Shown here: piece after piece, positions 1 to 7,298 of the stretch
Position numbering within the stretch: the stretch's first letter is position 1
How the letters are laid out: each line of letters opens with the position of its first letter
NCBI GenBank assembly: GCA_027040375.1
Contig: JALUMJ010000092.1
Location: 1 to 9,670 of the forward strand
Direction of reading: 5' to 3'
From: Campylobacteraceae bacterium
GTDB lineage: Bacteria > Campylobacterota > Campylobacteria > Campylobacterales > Sulfurospirillaceae
DNA length: 9,670 bases
Made by a program: the position numbers and the translations under genes
Notes under the pieces: generated by a model
The model's input: the letters and a program-made list of their open reading frames with translations, nothing else
The model's database searches: none
What the model was told of the DNA's origin: nothing

Positions 1-15
1 GATATGGGGAAAATT

Positions 16-1239
16 ATGTATAAGATATTAAATAATGATTTGATAAAAGAGTATATCGACGAAACTCCTGAGATTAGATCTTTATTGCTAGATTCTAGTG
101 AGTCTATAGATAAGATTGAAGTTTGTGAGATTGGTGATGGAAATCTGAATTTTGTTTATATGGTAAAAAGTAGCAAAAAAAGTGTTATTTTAAAACAAGC
201 TGTTCCATTTCTCAGATGCGTAGGAGAAGAATATCCGTTAAGCAGGCTTAGAATGTCATTTGAAATAGAGGCTCTTAAAATAGAAAAAGATATATGCCAT
301 GATTTGGTGCCAGAGATTTTCTATAGCTCGCATGATATGTCACTTGTAGTGATGCAAAATCTTGATAATCATAAGATTTTAAGGGGCGAAATGATTGAGA
401 GAAAGATATTTCCTCTCTTAAGCGAACATATATCTGACTTTTTAGCTGACACACTTTTTTACACAAGTGATTTTTATCTAAGCAGTGCTCAAAAAAAAGA
501 AAATATCAAAAAATTTATCAATATCGAACTTTGCAAGATAACAGAAGATTTTATCTTTACTCATCCTTATGAAGACAATGATACAAATGAATACAATCCA
601 AAACTAGATATGAACCTTGTAGAAGCTTTTAGGCAAGACGCTGATATAAAAGTAGCTGTAGCAAATATGCGATACAAGTTTATGAGTGAAGCTCAAGCAC
701 TATTGCATGGAGATTTACATAGTGGTAGCATCATGCTAAACGAAAAAGAAACTTTTGTGATAGACCCAGAATTTGCCTTTTATGGTCCTATGGGCTTTGA
801 TATAGGTATTTATATTGCAAATCTTGCCATGTCTTACTTTTCTATTCAAGACAAAGAAACAAAATACAAAAACTATGTAAAAGATATGATTTTAGATACT
901 TGGAAATTATTTGCTTCTAAATTTAAAACAAATATGATAAACCATGAAAAAGAGCAAAAATCTTTGCAATGGGACTATCCAGATGGGCTTAAGCATTTTG
1001 AACAATTTGCAGATAATTTTATAAAAACACTGCTTGATGATACTATTGGTTTTATGTCTTGCGAAATGTTTAGAAGAACAGTAGGTCTAGCAAAAGTAGC
1101 AGATGTAGCTGACATAGAAGATTTGGATGCAAGAGCCAATATAGAAGCAAATATACTCGCTTGCGCATCCAAGCTCATAACCTCTAAATACAAAAATATA
1201 GATGAAGTCATGGCAGAGATACAAAAGTATGATAGATAA
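16..1239 (+). CDS. mtnK: S-methyl-5-thioribose kinase (MtnK)
   Basis: Cytoplasmic kinase that phosphorylates 5-methylthioribose (in some organisms also 5-deoxyribose) at C1 using ATP, the entry step of thioribose salvage. Numbering from the ATG at 16 (407 aa, a normal length for the family), I see the nucleotide-binding loop GDGNLN (40-45), the lysine of the VILKQAVP strand (K60), the kinase catalytic loop HGDLHSGS (231-238, D233), the metal-binding DPEFAFYGP segment (250-258), and the paired arginines of FRRT (R353/R354), which bind the sugar in the family. The whole protein resembles Bacillus MtnK as I recall it. An in-frame ATG at 4 would add four residues. I prefer 16 because it has a GGGGA stretch five bases upstream and begins like other MtnK proteins, but only three bases precede the first ATG, so this is open. 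It is the first gene of the visible operon and its end overlaps the next gene by 11 bp. Any promoter lies outside the window. Confidence 0.93.
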   Translation: MYKILNNDLIKEYIDETPEIRSLLLDSSESIDKIEVCEIGDGNLNFVYMVKSSKKSVILKQAVPFLRCVGEEYPLSRLRMSFEIEALKIEKDICHDLVPEIFYSSHDMSLVVMQNLDNHKILRGEMIERKIFPLLSEHISDFLADTLFYTSDFYLSSAQKKENIKKFINIELCKITEDFIFTHPYEDNDTNEYNPKLDMNLVEAFRQDADIKVAVANMRYKFMSEAQALLHGDLHSGSIMLNEKETFVIDPEFAFYGPMGFDIGIYIANLAMSYFSIQDKETKYKNYVKDMILDTWKLFASKFKTNMINHEKEQKSLQWDYPDGLKHFEQFADNFIKTLLDDTIGFMSCEMFRRTVGLAKVADVADIEDLDARANIEANILACASKLITSKYKNIDEVMAEIQKYDR

Positions 1240-2731
1240 AAAACTTCTCATAAGAGCTGTAGATATAAGCAAAACTTTTGGTGCTACAAAAGCTCTTAGT
1301 GGTGTTAGTTTTGATTTTTACGAAGGCGAAATCTTTTCGATTGTGGGTGCAAATGGCGCTGGGAAATCTACTTTTATAAAGATTCTTTGTGGTTATTATG
1401 CAGACTATGAAGGGAAAATCTATATAGATGGTAAATTAGTAAAATTTGAATCTCCAAGAGATGCTTATGAAGCAGGGATTCAAGTGGTTCACCAAAGCAT
1501 AGAACAAGGAATCGTGCAAAATATGAGCGTCGCTGAAAATCTTGCACTTGATATGATAATCTCGCCAAATGCTTCTTTTGTTTATGATAAAAAAAAGGTA
1601 CTAAAAAGAGCAAAAGAAATAGCATCAAAAATGGATTTAGAGTATCTTGATATGGATAAAAATATCCAAGATATAACTCAAAGTGAAAAACAAATGATTA
1701 TAATAGCCAGAGCTCTTGCTACAAAACCAAAGCTTTTAATTTTAGATGAGCCCACCTCTTCCATATCGGACAAAGAAGCTGGTATGCTTTTTAAAACACT
1801 TTACAAACTTAGAGATGAGGGTGTTTCTATACTCTATATCTCCCACTACCTTGCAGAAATTAAAAAGATATCAAATAGAGTCGGTGTTATACGGGATGGA
1901 AAATTTGGGGGTCTATTAAATCAACCCTTGGAAATCTCCGAGATAGTTAAGGCTATGGTAGGGGATTTAGAGAGTGCATTTGAACGCACTTATGACGAAA
2001 AAGATAGCAAAAAATTGATACTAGAACTAAGGGATTTAGTGGTTCAAGGAAGTAGCGAACCTTTAAATATCAAAATTTATTCTGGTGAGATAGTAGGGCT
2101 TATCGGTTTGATAGGTGCTGGCAAGACCGAACTCGCAGAGACATTATTTGGCATAAGAAGACCGATAAGTGGAGAGATTATATTAGACGGTAAAAGTGTG
2201 AAATTTACAAACATTCGCCAAGCTATCAAACATGGGATTCATATGGTTCCAGAAAACAGAACAGTCAATGCAATAATCCCAGAAAACTCAATAAAAAACA
2301 ATATAACACTTCCTTTTTTAAGCTTTTTCTCCAAATATGGAGTGCTGTCAAAGAAAAATGAGATAAAAGCTTCAAAAAGAATCATAGATGATATGGGTAT
2401 AAAATGCGAAGGATTTGGTGCTTTGATTGAATCTCTCTCAGGTGGCAATCAACAAAAAGTAATAGTAGCAAGATGGCTTCTAATGAAACACAATATCGTG
2501 ATACTTGATGAGCCATTTCAAGGAGTAGATATAAAATCAAGACGAGATATAAGTAAATACTTGCAAGAAAATACAAGAGATAGTGCGGTATTGATGATAT
2601 CTAGCGATATAGATGAGTTAATGGATGTAACGGACAAAATAATGGTCATGAATAAAAGTAAGATTATTTGGAGTGAAAAAACCTCCGAAGTCAACAGAGA
2701 TAAACTTTTGAGTTTAATAACACAAGAATAG
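1229..2731 (+). CDS. Sugar ABC importer ATPase, double-domain (RbsA/MglA type)
   Basis: Cytoplasmic energising subunit of a CUT2-class sugar importer: two nucleotide-binding domains fused in one 500-residue chain, the usual length for RbsA-type proteins. Domain 1 has Walker A GANGAGKST (40-48), Walker B LLILDEP (169-175) and switch H206, but its signature is the degenerate ITQSEKQ (149-155). Domain 2 has Walker A GLIGAGKT (293-300), a good signature LSGGNQQ (403-409) and Walker B IVILDEPFQG (423-432), with no switch histidine, as is common in this family. Domain 2 of RbsA-type proteins usually has arginine where this one has the Walker lysine. The start at 1229 gives the expected N-terminus and overlaps mtnK by 11 bp. 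An upstream ATG at 1202 would add nine residues read out of frame through the end of mtnK. The position between mtnK and the permease implies a methylthioribose- or deoxyribose-like cargo rather than ribose, so no rbs symbol is given. Confidence 0.93.
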   Translation: MIDKKLLIRAVDISKTFGATKALSGVSFDFYEGEIFSIVGANGAGKSTFIKILCGYYADYEGKIYIDGKLVKFESPRDAYEAGIQVVHQSIEQGIVQNMSVAENLALDMIISPNASFVYDKKKVLKRAKEIASKMDLEYLDMDKNIQDITQSEKQMIIIARALATKPKLLILDEPTSSISDKEAGMLFKTLYKLRDEGVSILYISHYLAEIKKISNRVGVIRDGKFGGLLNQPLEISEIVKAMVGDLESAFERTYDEKDSKKLILELRDLVVQGSSEPLNIKIYSGEIVGLIGLIGAGKTELAETLFGIRRPISGEIILDGKSVKFTNIRQAIKHGIHMVPENRTVNAIIPENSIKNNITLPFLSFFSKYGVLSKKNEIKASKRIIDDMGIKCEGFGALIESLSGGNQQKVIVARWLLMKHNIVILDEPFQGVDIKSRRDISKYLQENTRDSAVLMISSDIDELMDVTDKIMVMNKSKIIWSEKTSEVNRDKLLSLITQE

Positions 2732-2735
2732 AGGA
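2730..2735 (+). promoter_or_regulatory. Ribosome binding site fixing the permease TTG start
   Basis: AGAGGA lies seven bases before the TTG at 2743 and overlaps the stop codon of the ATPase gene. Its spacing supports the unusual TTG start, and its overlap with the upstream stop suggests coupled translation. Confidence 0.6.
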
Positions 2736-2742
2736 TAATAAA

Positions 2743-3726
2743 TTGGAAAAATTTGTAGCATTTGCCATCAAATATGGTTTTTTAATAGTTATGGCAGGTT
2801 CATTTTTAGGTTTTGGATTACTTGAGCCCTCTTTTTGGAGTTGGTCAAATATGTTTTCCATTCTTTTAGGTATCACTATTGTCGGGATTTTAGCCTTAGG
2901 AGTAACATTTACGCTTATAGTAGATGGTTTTGACCTCTCTATCGGCTCAACTGCGGCAATTTGTGTGATGATTTCATCTTATGTCATGGTTGTGCTAAAT
3001 ATAGATTATATTTATGCAATTTTACTCTCTATTTTATTGGGCATCACCATAGGTTTAGTAAATGGGCTATTGATAGTAAAAGCAAAGATACCAGATCTTT
3101 TAGCAACACTTGGAATGATGTTTTTAATCCAAGGTTTGCAATTAATCCCTTCTGCTGGTATGTCTATAGGGACTGGCATGATGTTGGCTGATGGAACTGA
3201 AGCCGAGGGAGAGTTTGCAAAACAATTTTTGTTTTTAGGGCAAGGGAGACTTTTTGATTTGATTCCTGTGCCAGTTGTTGTTTTTGCGGTTTTAGCGATA
3301 ATCATATATTTTGTTCTTCAATATACAAAATGGGGGAGAATTTTATATGCGATAGGTGGAAATGAAAAAGCAGTAAAATTAGCAGGAGTAAATGTCGAAA
3401 GATATAAAATCATGGCATATGTGCTGTCTGGCACCATATCATCAATAGCTGGTATTTTATTGGCAGCCAGGATAGGGCGAGGTGATGTGACAAGTGGTGG
3501 TGGACTGCTACTTGACGCAGTGGCTGCTGCACTTATAGGCTACGCCGTACTTGGTGTCAAAAAACCAAACGCTTTAGGAAGTGTGGTAGGTGTGATATTT
3601 ATAGGGATGTTATTAAATGGATTAACTATGCTATCGCTTCCATACTATACACAAGATTTTATAAAAGGAATCGTGCTTGTAGCTGCACTTATATTTACAT
3701 TTGGATTGTCAAAGTCAGAAATCTAG
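2743..3726 (+). CDS. Sugar ABC importer permease (RbsC-type, BPD_transp_2)
   Basis: Inner-membrane channel subunit of the importer, 327 aa, about the RbsC length. I count eight to ten hydrophobic spans, roughly at 10-27, 36-62, 67-86, 90-112, 117-137, 172-192, 222-243, 255-272, 278-298 and 306-321. Family marks are VDGFDLSIGS (60-69, corresponding to the GGIDLSVGS loop of RbsC) and the stretch AIGGNEKAVKLAGVNV (203-218), followed by YKIMAYVLSG, which contacts the ATPase in this family. No separate second permease gene is present, so the channel is probably a homodimer. The start is TTG, supported by an AGAGGA site. The nearest in-frame ATG would cut into the first membrane span. The gap to the ATPase gene is 11 bp. 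The cargo is inferred only from the neighbouring mtnK and mtnA. Confidence 0.92.
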   Translation: MEKFVAFAIKYGFLIVMAGSFLGFGLLEPSFWSWSNMFSILLGITIVGILALGVTFTLIVDGFDLSIGSTAAICVMISSYVMVVLNIDYIYAILLSILLGITIGLVNGLLIVKAKIPDLLATLGMMFLIQGLQLIPSAGMSIGTGMMLADGTEAEGEFAKQFLFLGQGRLFDLIPVPVVVFAVLAIIIYFVLQYTKWGRILYAIGGNEKAVKLAGVNVERYKIMAYVLSGTISSIAGILLAARIGRGDVTSGGGLLLDAVAAALIGYAVLGVKKPNALGSVVGVIFIGMLLNGLTMLSLPYYTQDFIKGIVLVAALIFTFGLSKSEI

Positions 3727-3743
3727 TTACTTAAAAAAATACA

Positions 3744-3749
3744 AAGGAG
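3744..3749 (+). promoter_or_regulatory. Strong ribosome binding site for the binding protein
   Basis: AAGGAG sits five bases before the ATG at 3755 and is the best Shine-Dalgarno match in the operon. It selects the start that gives a clean signal peptide over the in-frame ATG at 3701 inside the permease gene. A strong site fits the need for binding protein in excess over the membrane parts. Confidence 0.75.
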
Positions 3750-3754
3750 AAAAG

Positions 3755-4813
3755 ATGAAAACAAAGTTTTTAGTTGTATGCTCAATCATACTTGGGATGT
3801 TATTTGGTGCAAACAGTGCACTAGCAAATGGTTTAAAAGGGGCTCCTGCTCCATTTAATGGAGGAAAGAAGATTCATATAGCACTAATCAGGCAAATGAC
3901 TGAGGGCGAATTTATGCAAACTTTTAGGGCTGGCGCTCAGATTCAAGCTAACCTTTTAGGTATAAAGCTGACTGTATTTGGTAAAAGTATGGACAATCAA
4001 GCAGAAGCAAACTTCGTATATCAAGCAATCAATATGAAAGTTGATGGTATTATCATCGACCATGGTTTGAGCGAAACTATGATGAAACCAGCGGCTGATG
4101 CTATAAAAGCAGGAATTCCTGTTGTGGCATTTGATGTTGATTTAAAAAACCCTAAGATTCCACAAATCGCACAAGATGATGAGCTACTTGGTATGCTAGC
4201 ATTAAAAGCATTGGTAAAAGATTTTAATGGCAAGGCAAATGTTGGATATGTAAGTATCGCAGGAATTTTACCACTTGACAAAAGAGATAGAAGCTGGCAA
4301 AAGATAAAAAAAGAGTATCCTGGTATAAAAGAGATAGTAAAAACAGGAACTCTAGAATCTCCTATAGCTTCTAAAAATGCAAATCAAGTAAAAGCAGTTT
4401 TACTCGCTCATCCTGAGATAAATGCATTTTTTGCTCCATATGATGAGCTTGGAAAAGGCGTTGTTCAAGCTCTTAGAGAAGCTAGAAAACAAGACAAAGT
4501 AAAAGTCTATACAGCTGACATCTCAACTCAAGACATAAGAGAAATGATAAAAAAAGATAGCCCATGGGCTGCTACAGCTGCTACAAATCCTGCTTCTATA
4601 GGTGCAGTTTCTGTTCGCGCCATTGCATTGAAAATTGCACATGTGAAAATACCACATAATATATTGATTCCGCCTATGCTTTTTACAGCCAAAGAGTTAA
4701 GAGCTATGAAAATCAAAAATATGAAGCAATTAAGAAAGAAATTTCCAAAATTTAACAGTGTTGATTTGCTAAATTATCCTTGGATACCAGTAGATAAGAA
4801 AGGATTGTTTTAG
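3755..4813 (+). CDS. Periplasmic sugar-binding protein of the ABC importer
   Basis: Soluble periplasmic receptor (Peripla_BP_4/RbsB superfamily), 352 aa, that would capture the sugar and deliver it to the permease. Residues 1-24 form a Sec signal peptide: MKTK, a hydrophobic core, then a typical cleavage site after the ALA at 22-24. The mature part shows the two-lobe pattern: a first strand IHIALIRQ (40-47), the region NFVYQAINMKVDGIIID (86-102), the hinge-side IPVVAFDVD (121-129), a charged KRDRSW (176-181) where RbsB-like proteins place a ligand-binding arginine, and a second-lobe strand VKVYTADIS (249-257) with an aspartate. It is somewhat longer at the C-terminus than RbsB and ends in a basic, proline-containing tail. 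Sequence alone does not tell whether the ligand is methylthioribose, 5-deoxyribose or another pentose; context favours one of the first two. It lies 28 bp after the permease gene and 2 bp before mtnA. Confidence 0.9.
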   Translation: MKTKFLVVCSIILGMLFGANSALANGLKGAPAPFNGGKKIHIALIRQMTEGEFMQTFRAGAQIQANLLGIKLTVFGKSMDNQAEANFVYQAINMKVDGIIIDHGLSETMMKPAADAIKAGIPVVAFDVDLKNPKIPQIAQDDELLGMLALKALVKDFNGKANVGYVSIAGILPLDKRDRSWQKIKKEYPGIKEIVKTGTLESPIASKNANQVKAVLLAHPEINAFFAPYDELGKGVVQALREARKQDKVKVYTADISTQDIREMIKKDSPWAATAATNPASIGAVSVRAIALKIAHVKIPHNILIPPMLFTAKELRAMKIKNMKQLRKKFPKFNSVDLLNYPWIPVDKKGLF

Positions 4814-4815
4814 AG

Positions 4816-5874
4816 ATGAAAGATAGCGAAGAGCTTTTAAATTCTATACCAAAAGCACTCTATTTTGATGATGAGGATAGATTTTTTATCCTTGATCAAA
4901 CAAAACTTCCAACAGATGAAGTGATAGAGGAGCAGATAAGTGTTGAGCAAGTATATGATTCTATCTACAAGCTCAAAGTCAGAGGTGCACCGGCGATAGG
5001 AATCGCTGGTGCTTATGGCTTAGTAATAAGCTTAAAAAATTCACTAGATTTAAACTTGGAAAGCTTTTTAGACTTAGTGCATAAAAATGCAGATTATCTA
5101 AACAGTTCAAGACCAACAGCGGTAAATCTAAGCTGGGCACTTAACAAATTATCAAAAATAGCAGATGAATTTCCAAAAAGTGGCAATTCAAAAGAACTTT
5201 ATAAAACTCTCAAAGATGAGGCGATTGCTATCCATAAGAGCGATATAAAAACTTGCAGACAAATAGGTGAATTTGGAGCAGAGCTCATAAAGCAAAACGA
5301 TGGAGTTCTAACTTTATGCAATGCGGGAGCTTTGGCAACTGGTGGCATAGGAACTGCTTTGGCGCCTATGTATGTTGCTTGGAGCAAAGGCAAAAGATTT
5401 AAGGCATACTCTAGTGAGACCAGACCGCTTTTACAAGGTGCAAGGATAACTTGTTGGGAATTAAACAAATTTGGCGTTGACACCACTATGATAGCAGATA
5501 GTGTCTCTTCTTATTTGATGAAATTAGGTAGAGTTGATATGATTGTAGTTGGTGCTGATAGAGTTGCCAACAATGGAGATACAGCCAATAAAATAGGCAC
5601 ATCATCCCTAGCTATAAATGCAAAATATTATGGTGTTCCTTTTTATATAGCTTGTCCGTATTCAACGATAGATATCAACTCTAAAAGTGGAGCTGATATA
5701 GTGGTTGAAGAGAGGGGCAAAGAGGAGCTAATATATATAAAAGGGCAACAAATCGCTCCAAAAGATATAAAAGTTTTTAACCCAGCTTTTGATGTAACAG
5801 ATAGCTCGTTGATAGCTGGTTTTATCACAGAAAAGGGTATAATTTACCCACCATATAACTTTTCAAAATCTTAA
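4816..5874 (+). CDS. mtnA: S-methyl-5-thioribose-1-phosphate isomerase (MtnA)
   Basis: Converts methylthioribose-1-phosphate, or 5-deoxyribose-1-phosphate, to the matching ribulose-1-phosphate; cytoplasmic. At 352 aa it has the family length and resembles the eIF2B-like MtnA group throughout. The phosphate-binding KVRGAPAIGIAGAYG lies at 54-68. The catalytic cysteine motif LCNAGALATGG (167-177) gives C168, followed by ETRPLLQGAR (201-210). The catalytic aspartate is D248 in VVGADRVANNGDTANKIGT (244-262). STID (283-286), EER (298-300) and NPAFDVT (322-328) complete the pattern. All key residues are present. It begins 2 bp after the binding-protein stop, with a probable AAAGGA site at 4799-4804, inside that gene and 11 bases upstream. 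Next to mtnK it defines the first two steps of thioribose or deoxyribose breakdown. Confidence 0.95.
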   Translation: MKDSEELLNSIPKALYFDDEDRFFILDQTKLPTDEVIEEQISVEQVYDSIYKLKVRGAPAIGIAGAYGLVISLKNSLDLNLESFLDLVHKNADYLNSSRPTAVNLSWALNKLSKIADEFPKSGNSKELYKTLKDEAIAIHKSDIKTCRQIGEFGAELIKQNDGVLTLCNAGALATGGIGTALAPMYVAWSKGKRFKAYSSETRPLLQGARITCWELNKFGVDTTMIADSVSSYLMKLGRVDMIVVGADRVANNGDTANKIGTSSLAINAKYYGVPFYIACPYSTIDINSKSGADIVVEERGKEELIYIKGQQIAPKDIKVFNPAFDVTDSSLIAGFITEKGIIYPPYNFSKS

Positions 5875-5891
5875 ATATAAAGGGGATTAGT

Positions 5892-6644
5892 ATGGATTTA
5901 TCGCATTTTTTTATAGATAAAGAATCTAAATCTCCCTTATATATTCAGGTTGAAGAGATTATTAGCGAACTTTTACGGCAAGTGCCCTATAGTTTGGGTG
6001 AAAAGCTTCCAAATGAATTGGAGATTTCACAAGAGCTACATGTAAGCAGAAATACAGTGAGAAAAGCTATGTATGCGCTTATAAATAAAAATCTAATAGT
6101 AAGAAAGAAAAATCGAGGGACATTTAAGAACATAGACAATAATCGTATAAAAACTACGCTAAATAATTGGTATAGTTTTAATGAAGATATGAAGAGCCAA
6201 AATAGAAATTTTAAGCTTTTTGAGCATGATATATCTATTTGTAAACCAGATTTGAACATATATGAAAAGCTGCACATGCAACCTAACAGAAAGATTATTA
6301 GGCTTTTAAGGATAAAAGGGTATTTGGAGCCTGAATTATATGTGGAGAGTTTTTTTCATCCTGATTTAAATCTTACTTTGGAAGATTTGAAAGATGGAGA
6401 TATAGTTCAATTGTATCAATTTCTAGAGGAGAAATTAAAAGTAAAGATAGTATTTTCTCAAGAGGAAATTTCTGCATCAATGCCCTCAAATGAAATCAAA
6501 AATCATTTGGCAGTAGAAGATGACAAAACTCCGATACTCATAAGAAAGATGTTAATCCACGACGAAGATGGAGTGAAAATAGCCTATAGTATAGGGTATT
6601 ATCTGTCCAATAGATTTGTTTTTAATTTAAATATAAGTAGGTAA
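5892..6644 (+). CDS. GntR-family transcriptional regulator with UTRA ligand domain (HutC type)
   Basis: Probable local regulator of the operon, 250 aa. The N-terminal winged helix (about 12-78) contains PLYIQVEEII (15-24), the helix-turn-helix around LPNELEISQELHVSRNTVRKAM (39-60) and the wing VRKKNRGTF (70-78). The C-terminal part (about 95-246) has the strand and helix pattern of a UTRA domain, with IRLLRIKGYLEPELYVESFF (136-155) and VKIAYSIGYY (228-237). HutC-type GntR proteins are usually repressors released by a pathway metabolite. Here a sugar phosphate such as the MtnK or MtnA product is a reasonable guess, but this is inference. It has a good AAGGGGA site at 5880-5886, lies 17 bp after mtnA and 1 bp before the aldolase gene. 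It therefore sits inside the operon it probably controls, giving feedback on its own synthesis. The operator would lie before mtnK, outside the window. Confidence 0.9.
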   Translation: MDLSHFFIDKESKSPLYIQVEEIISELLRQVPYSLGEKLPNELEISQELHVSRNTVRKAMYALINKNLIVRKKNRGTFKNIDNNRIKTTLNNWYSFNEDMKSQNRNFKLFEHDISICKPDLNIYEKLHMQPNRKIIRLLRIKGYLEPELYVESFFHPDLNLTLEDLKDGDIVQLYQFLEEKLKVKIVFSQEEISASMPSNEIKNHLAVEDDKTPILIRKMLIHDEDGVKIAYSIGYYLSNRFVFNLNISR

Positions 6645-6645
6645 T

Positions 6646-7290
6646 ATGAAAGAACTTGACATAAGAAAAGAGATAATAGCAACTTGTTTAAAGATGGAAG
6701 AGCTAGGGATAAACCAAGGAACTTCTGGTAATATAAGCCATAGATTTGAAGATGGGATTCTTATCACCCCAAGTGGCATTTCGTATGATTTACTTAAGCC
6801 AAAAGATATTGTTTTCGTTCCTTTTAGATCAAAAAAAGAGTATCAAGGAGAGTATCCTCCGTCAAGTGAGCTTGATTTTCATTTTGATCTCTTAAAGGCA
6901 AAACCACAGATAAACTGCGTCCTTCATAACCACTCAACTTATGCTACATCGATGGCGATTTGCAGGATGGACATACCAGCTCATCACTATATGGTAGGAG
7001 TTGGGGGAGGCAAAAAGATACCATGTGCCCCTTATGCAACATTTGGCACAAGCGAGCTATCACAAAATATCATAAAAACGCTAGATGGCTACCATGCTTG
7101 CTTGTTAGCAAATCATGGGGTGCTCGCAACTGCACTTACACTAAAAAAAGCTCTTAATATCGCCGTGGAAGTAGAAAACTTAGCCAAACAATACATAATG
7201 GCTAAACAAATAGGAGAGCCAGTAATCTTAGATGACAAAGAGATGGATAGAATCTTGGAAAAATTTAAATCCTATGGTTTGAAGAAGTAA
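6646..7290 (+). CDS. Class II (zinc) aldolase, FucA-like; probable 5-deoxy-pentulose-1-phosphate aldolase
   Basis: Cytoplasmic zinc aldolase of 214 aa, close in length and sequence to L-fuculose-1-phosphate aldolase. The phosphate-binding loop NQGTSGNISHR lies at 23-33 and ITPSGISY at 40-47. The active-site glutamate is E75 (in SSE). The zinc histidines are H94 and H96 (LHNHS) and H157 (NHGV). HYMVGVGGG (114-122, with the tyrosine of the FucA type) and IPCAPYATFGT (125-135) are nearly as in E. coli FucA. No fucose isomerase or kinase is nearby, while mtnK and mtnA are. By analogy with the DHAP-shunt aldolases (Ald2, DrdA) I infer that it cleaves methylthioribulose-1-phosphate or 5-deoxyribulose-1-phosphate to dihydroxyacetone phosphate and methylthioacetaldehyde or acetaldehyde. 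The alternative that it is an MtnB dehydratase, which shares the fold, fits less well because the FucA-specific segments are intact and no mtnC or mtnD follows. It lies 1 bp after the regulator gene. Confidence 0.85.
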   Translation: MKELDIRKEIIATCLKMEELGINQGTSGNISHRFEDGILITPSGISYDLLKPKDIVFVPFRSKKEYQGEYPPSSELDFHFDLLKAKPQINCVLHNHSTYATSMAICRMDIPAHHYMVGVGGGKKIPCAPYATFGTSELSQNIIKTLDGYHACLLANHGVLATALTLKKALNIAVEVENLAKQYIMAKQIGEPVILDDKEMDRILEKFKSYGLKK

Positions 7291-7298
7291 TTTCTTAG
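7291..7298. other. 8-bp convergent junction without a visible terminator
   Basis: The aldolase (+) and Fic (-) genes end facing each other with eight bases between their stop codons. No hairpin with a T-run is seen here, so each transcript probably extends into the other gene and could be antisense to it. Confidence 0.6.

Larger units (their letters stand above)
16..7290 (+). other. Putative seven-gene uptake and catabolism operon for methylthioribose or 5-deoxyribose
   Basis: All seven genes run the same way with junctions of -11, +11, +28, +2, +17 and +1 bp, leaving no room for an internal terminator or a conventional promoter. This supports a single mRNA starting left of the window. The gene order is kinase, importer (three genes), isomerase, regulator, aldolase. 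No hairpin followed by a T-run is visible after the aldolase, so where transcription ends is unclear. Confidence 0.75.

Noticed and set aside
975..1211. Open frames on the strand opposite mtnK, the importer genes, mtnA and the Fic gene.
   Set aside because: They lie wholly inside well-identified genes, have no recognisable domains or ribosome sites, and are explained as shadows of the real coding sequence.
1202..1228. Upstream ATG at 1202 as start of the ATPase gene, and likewise ATG at 3701 for the binding protein.
   Set aside because: Both extensions read out of frame through the end of the preceding gene and add residues foreign to the families. The later starts give the normal N-terminus and, for the binding protein, a signal peptide with a strong ribosome site.
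1589..1596. Runs of eight A in the ATPase gene (1589-1596) and in mtnK (490-497) as phase-variable tracts.
   Set aside because: Runs of this length are expected in AT-rich DNA, both frames are intact, and phase variation in this group usually uses G or C tracts, of which none is present.
3755..3826. Cysteine at residue 9 of the binding protein as a lipoprotein site.
   Set aside because: The context LVVC lacks the usual small residues before the cysteine and lies too early, in the hydrophobic core. A standard ALA cleavage site follows at 22-24.
1229..4813. Calling the importer a ribose transporter (rbsA, rbsC, rbsB).
   Set aside because: Family similarity is to that type, but the genes are embedded between mtnK and mtnA and there is no ribokinase or rbsD, so ribose as cargo is not supported.
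6646..7290. Aldolase as part of an L-fucose pathway (fucA).
   Set aside because: No fucose isomerase, fuculokinase or fucose transporter is present. The upstream kinase and isomerase are the methylthioribose type.
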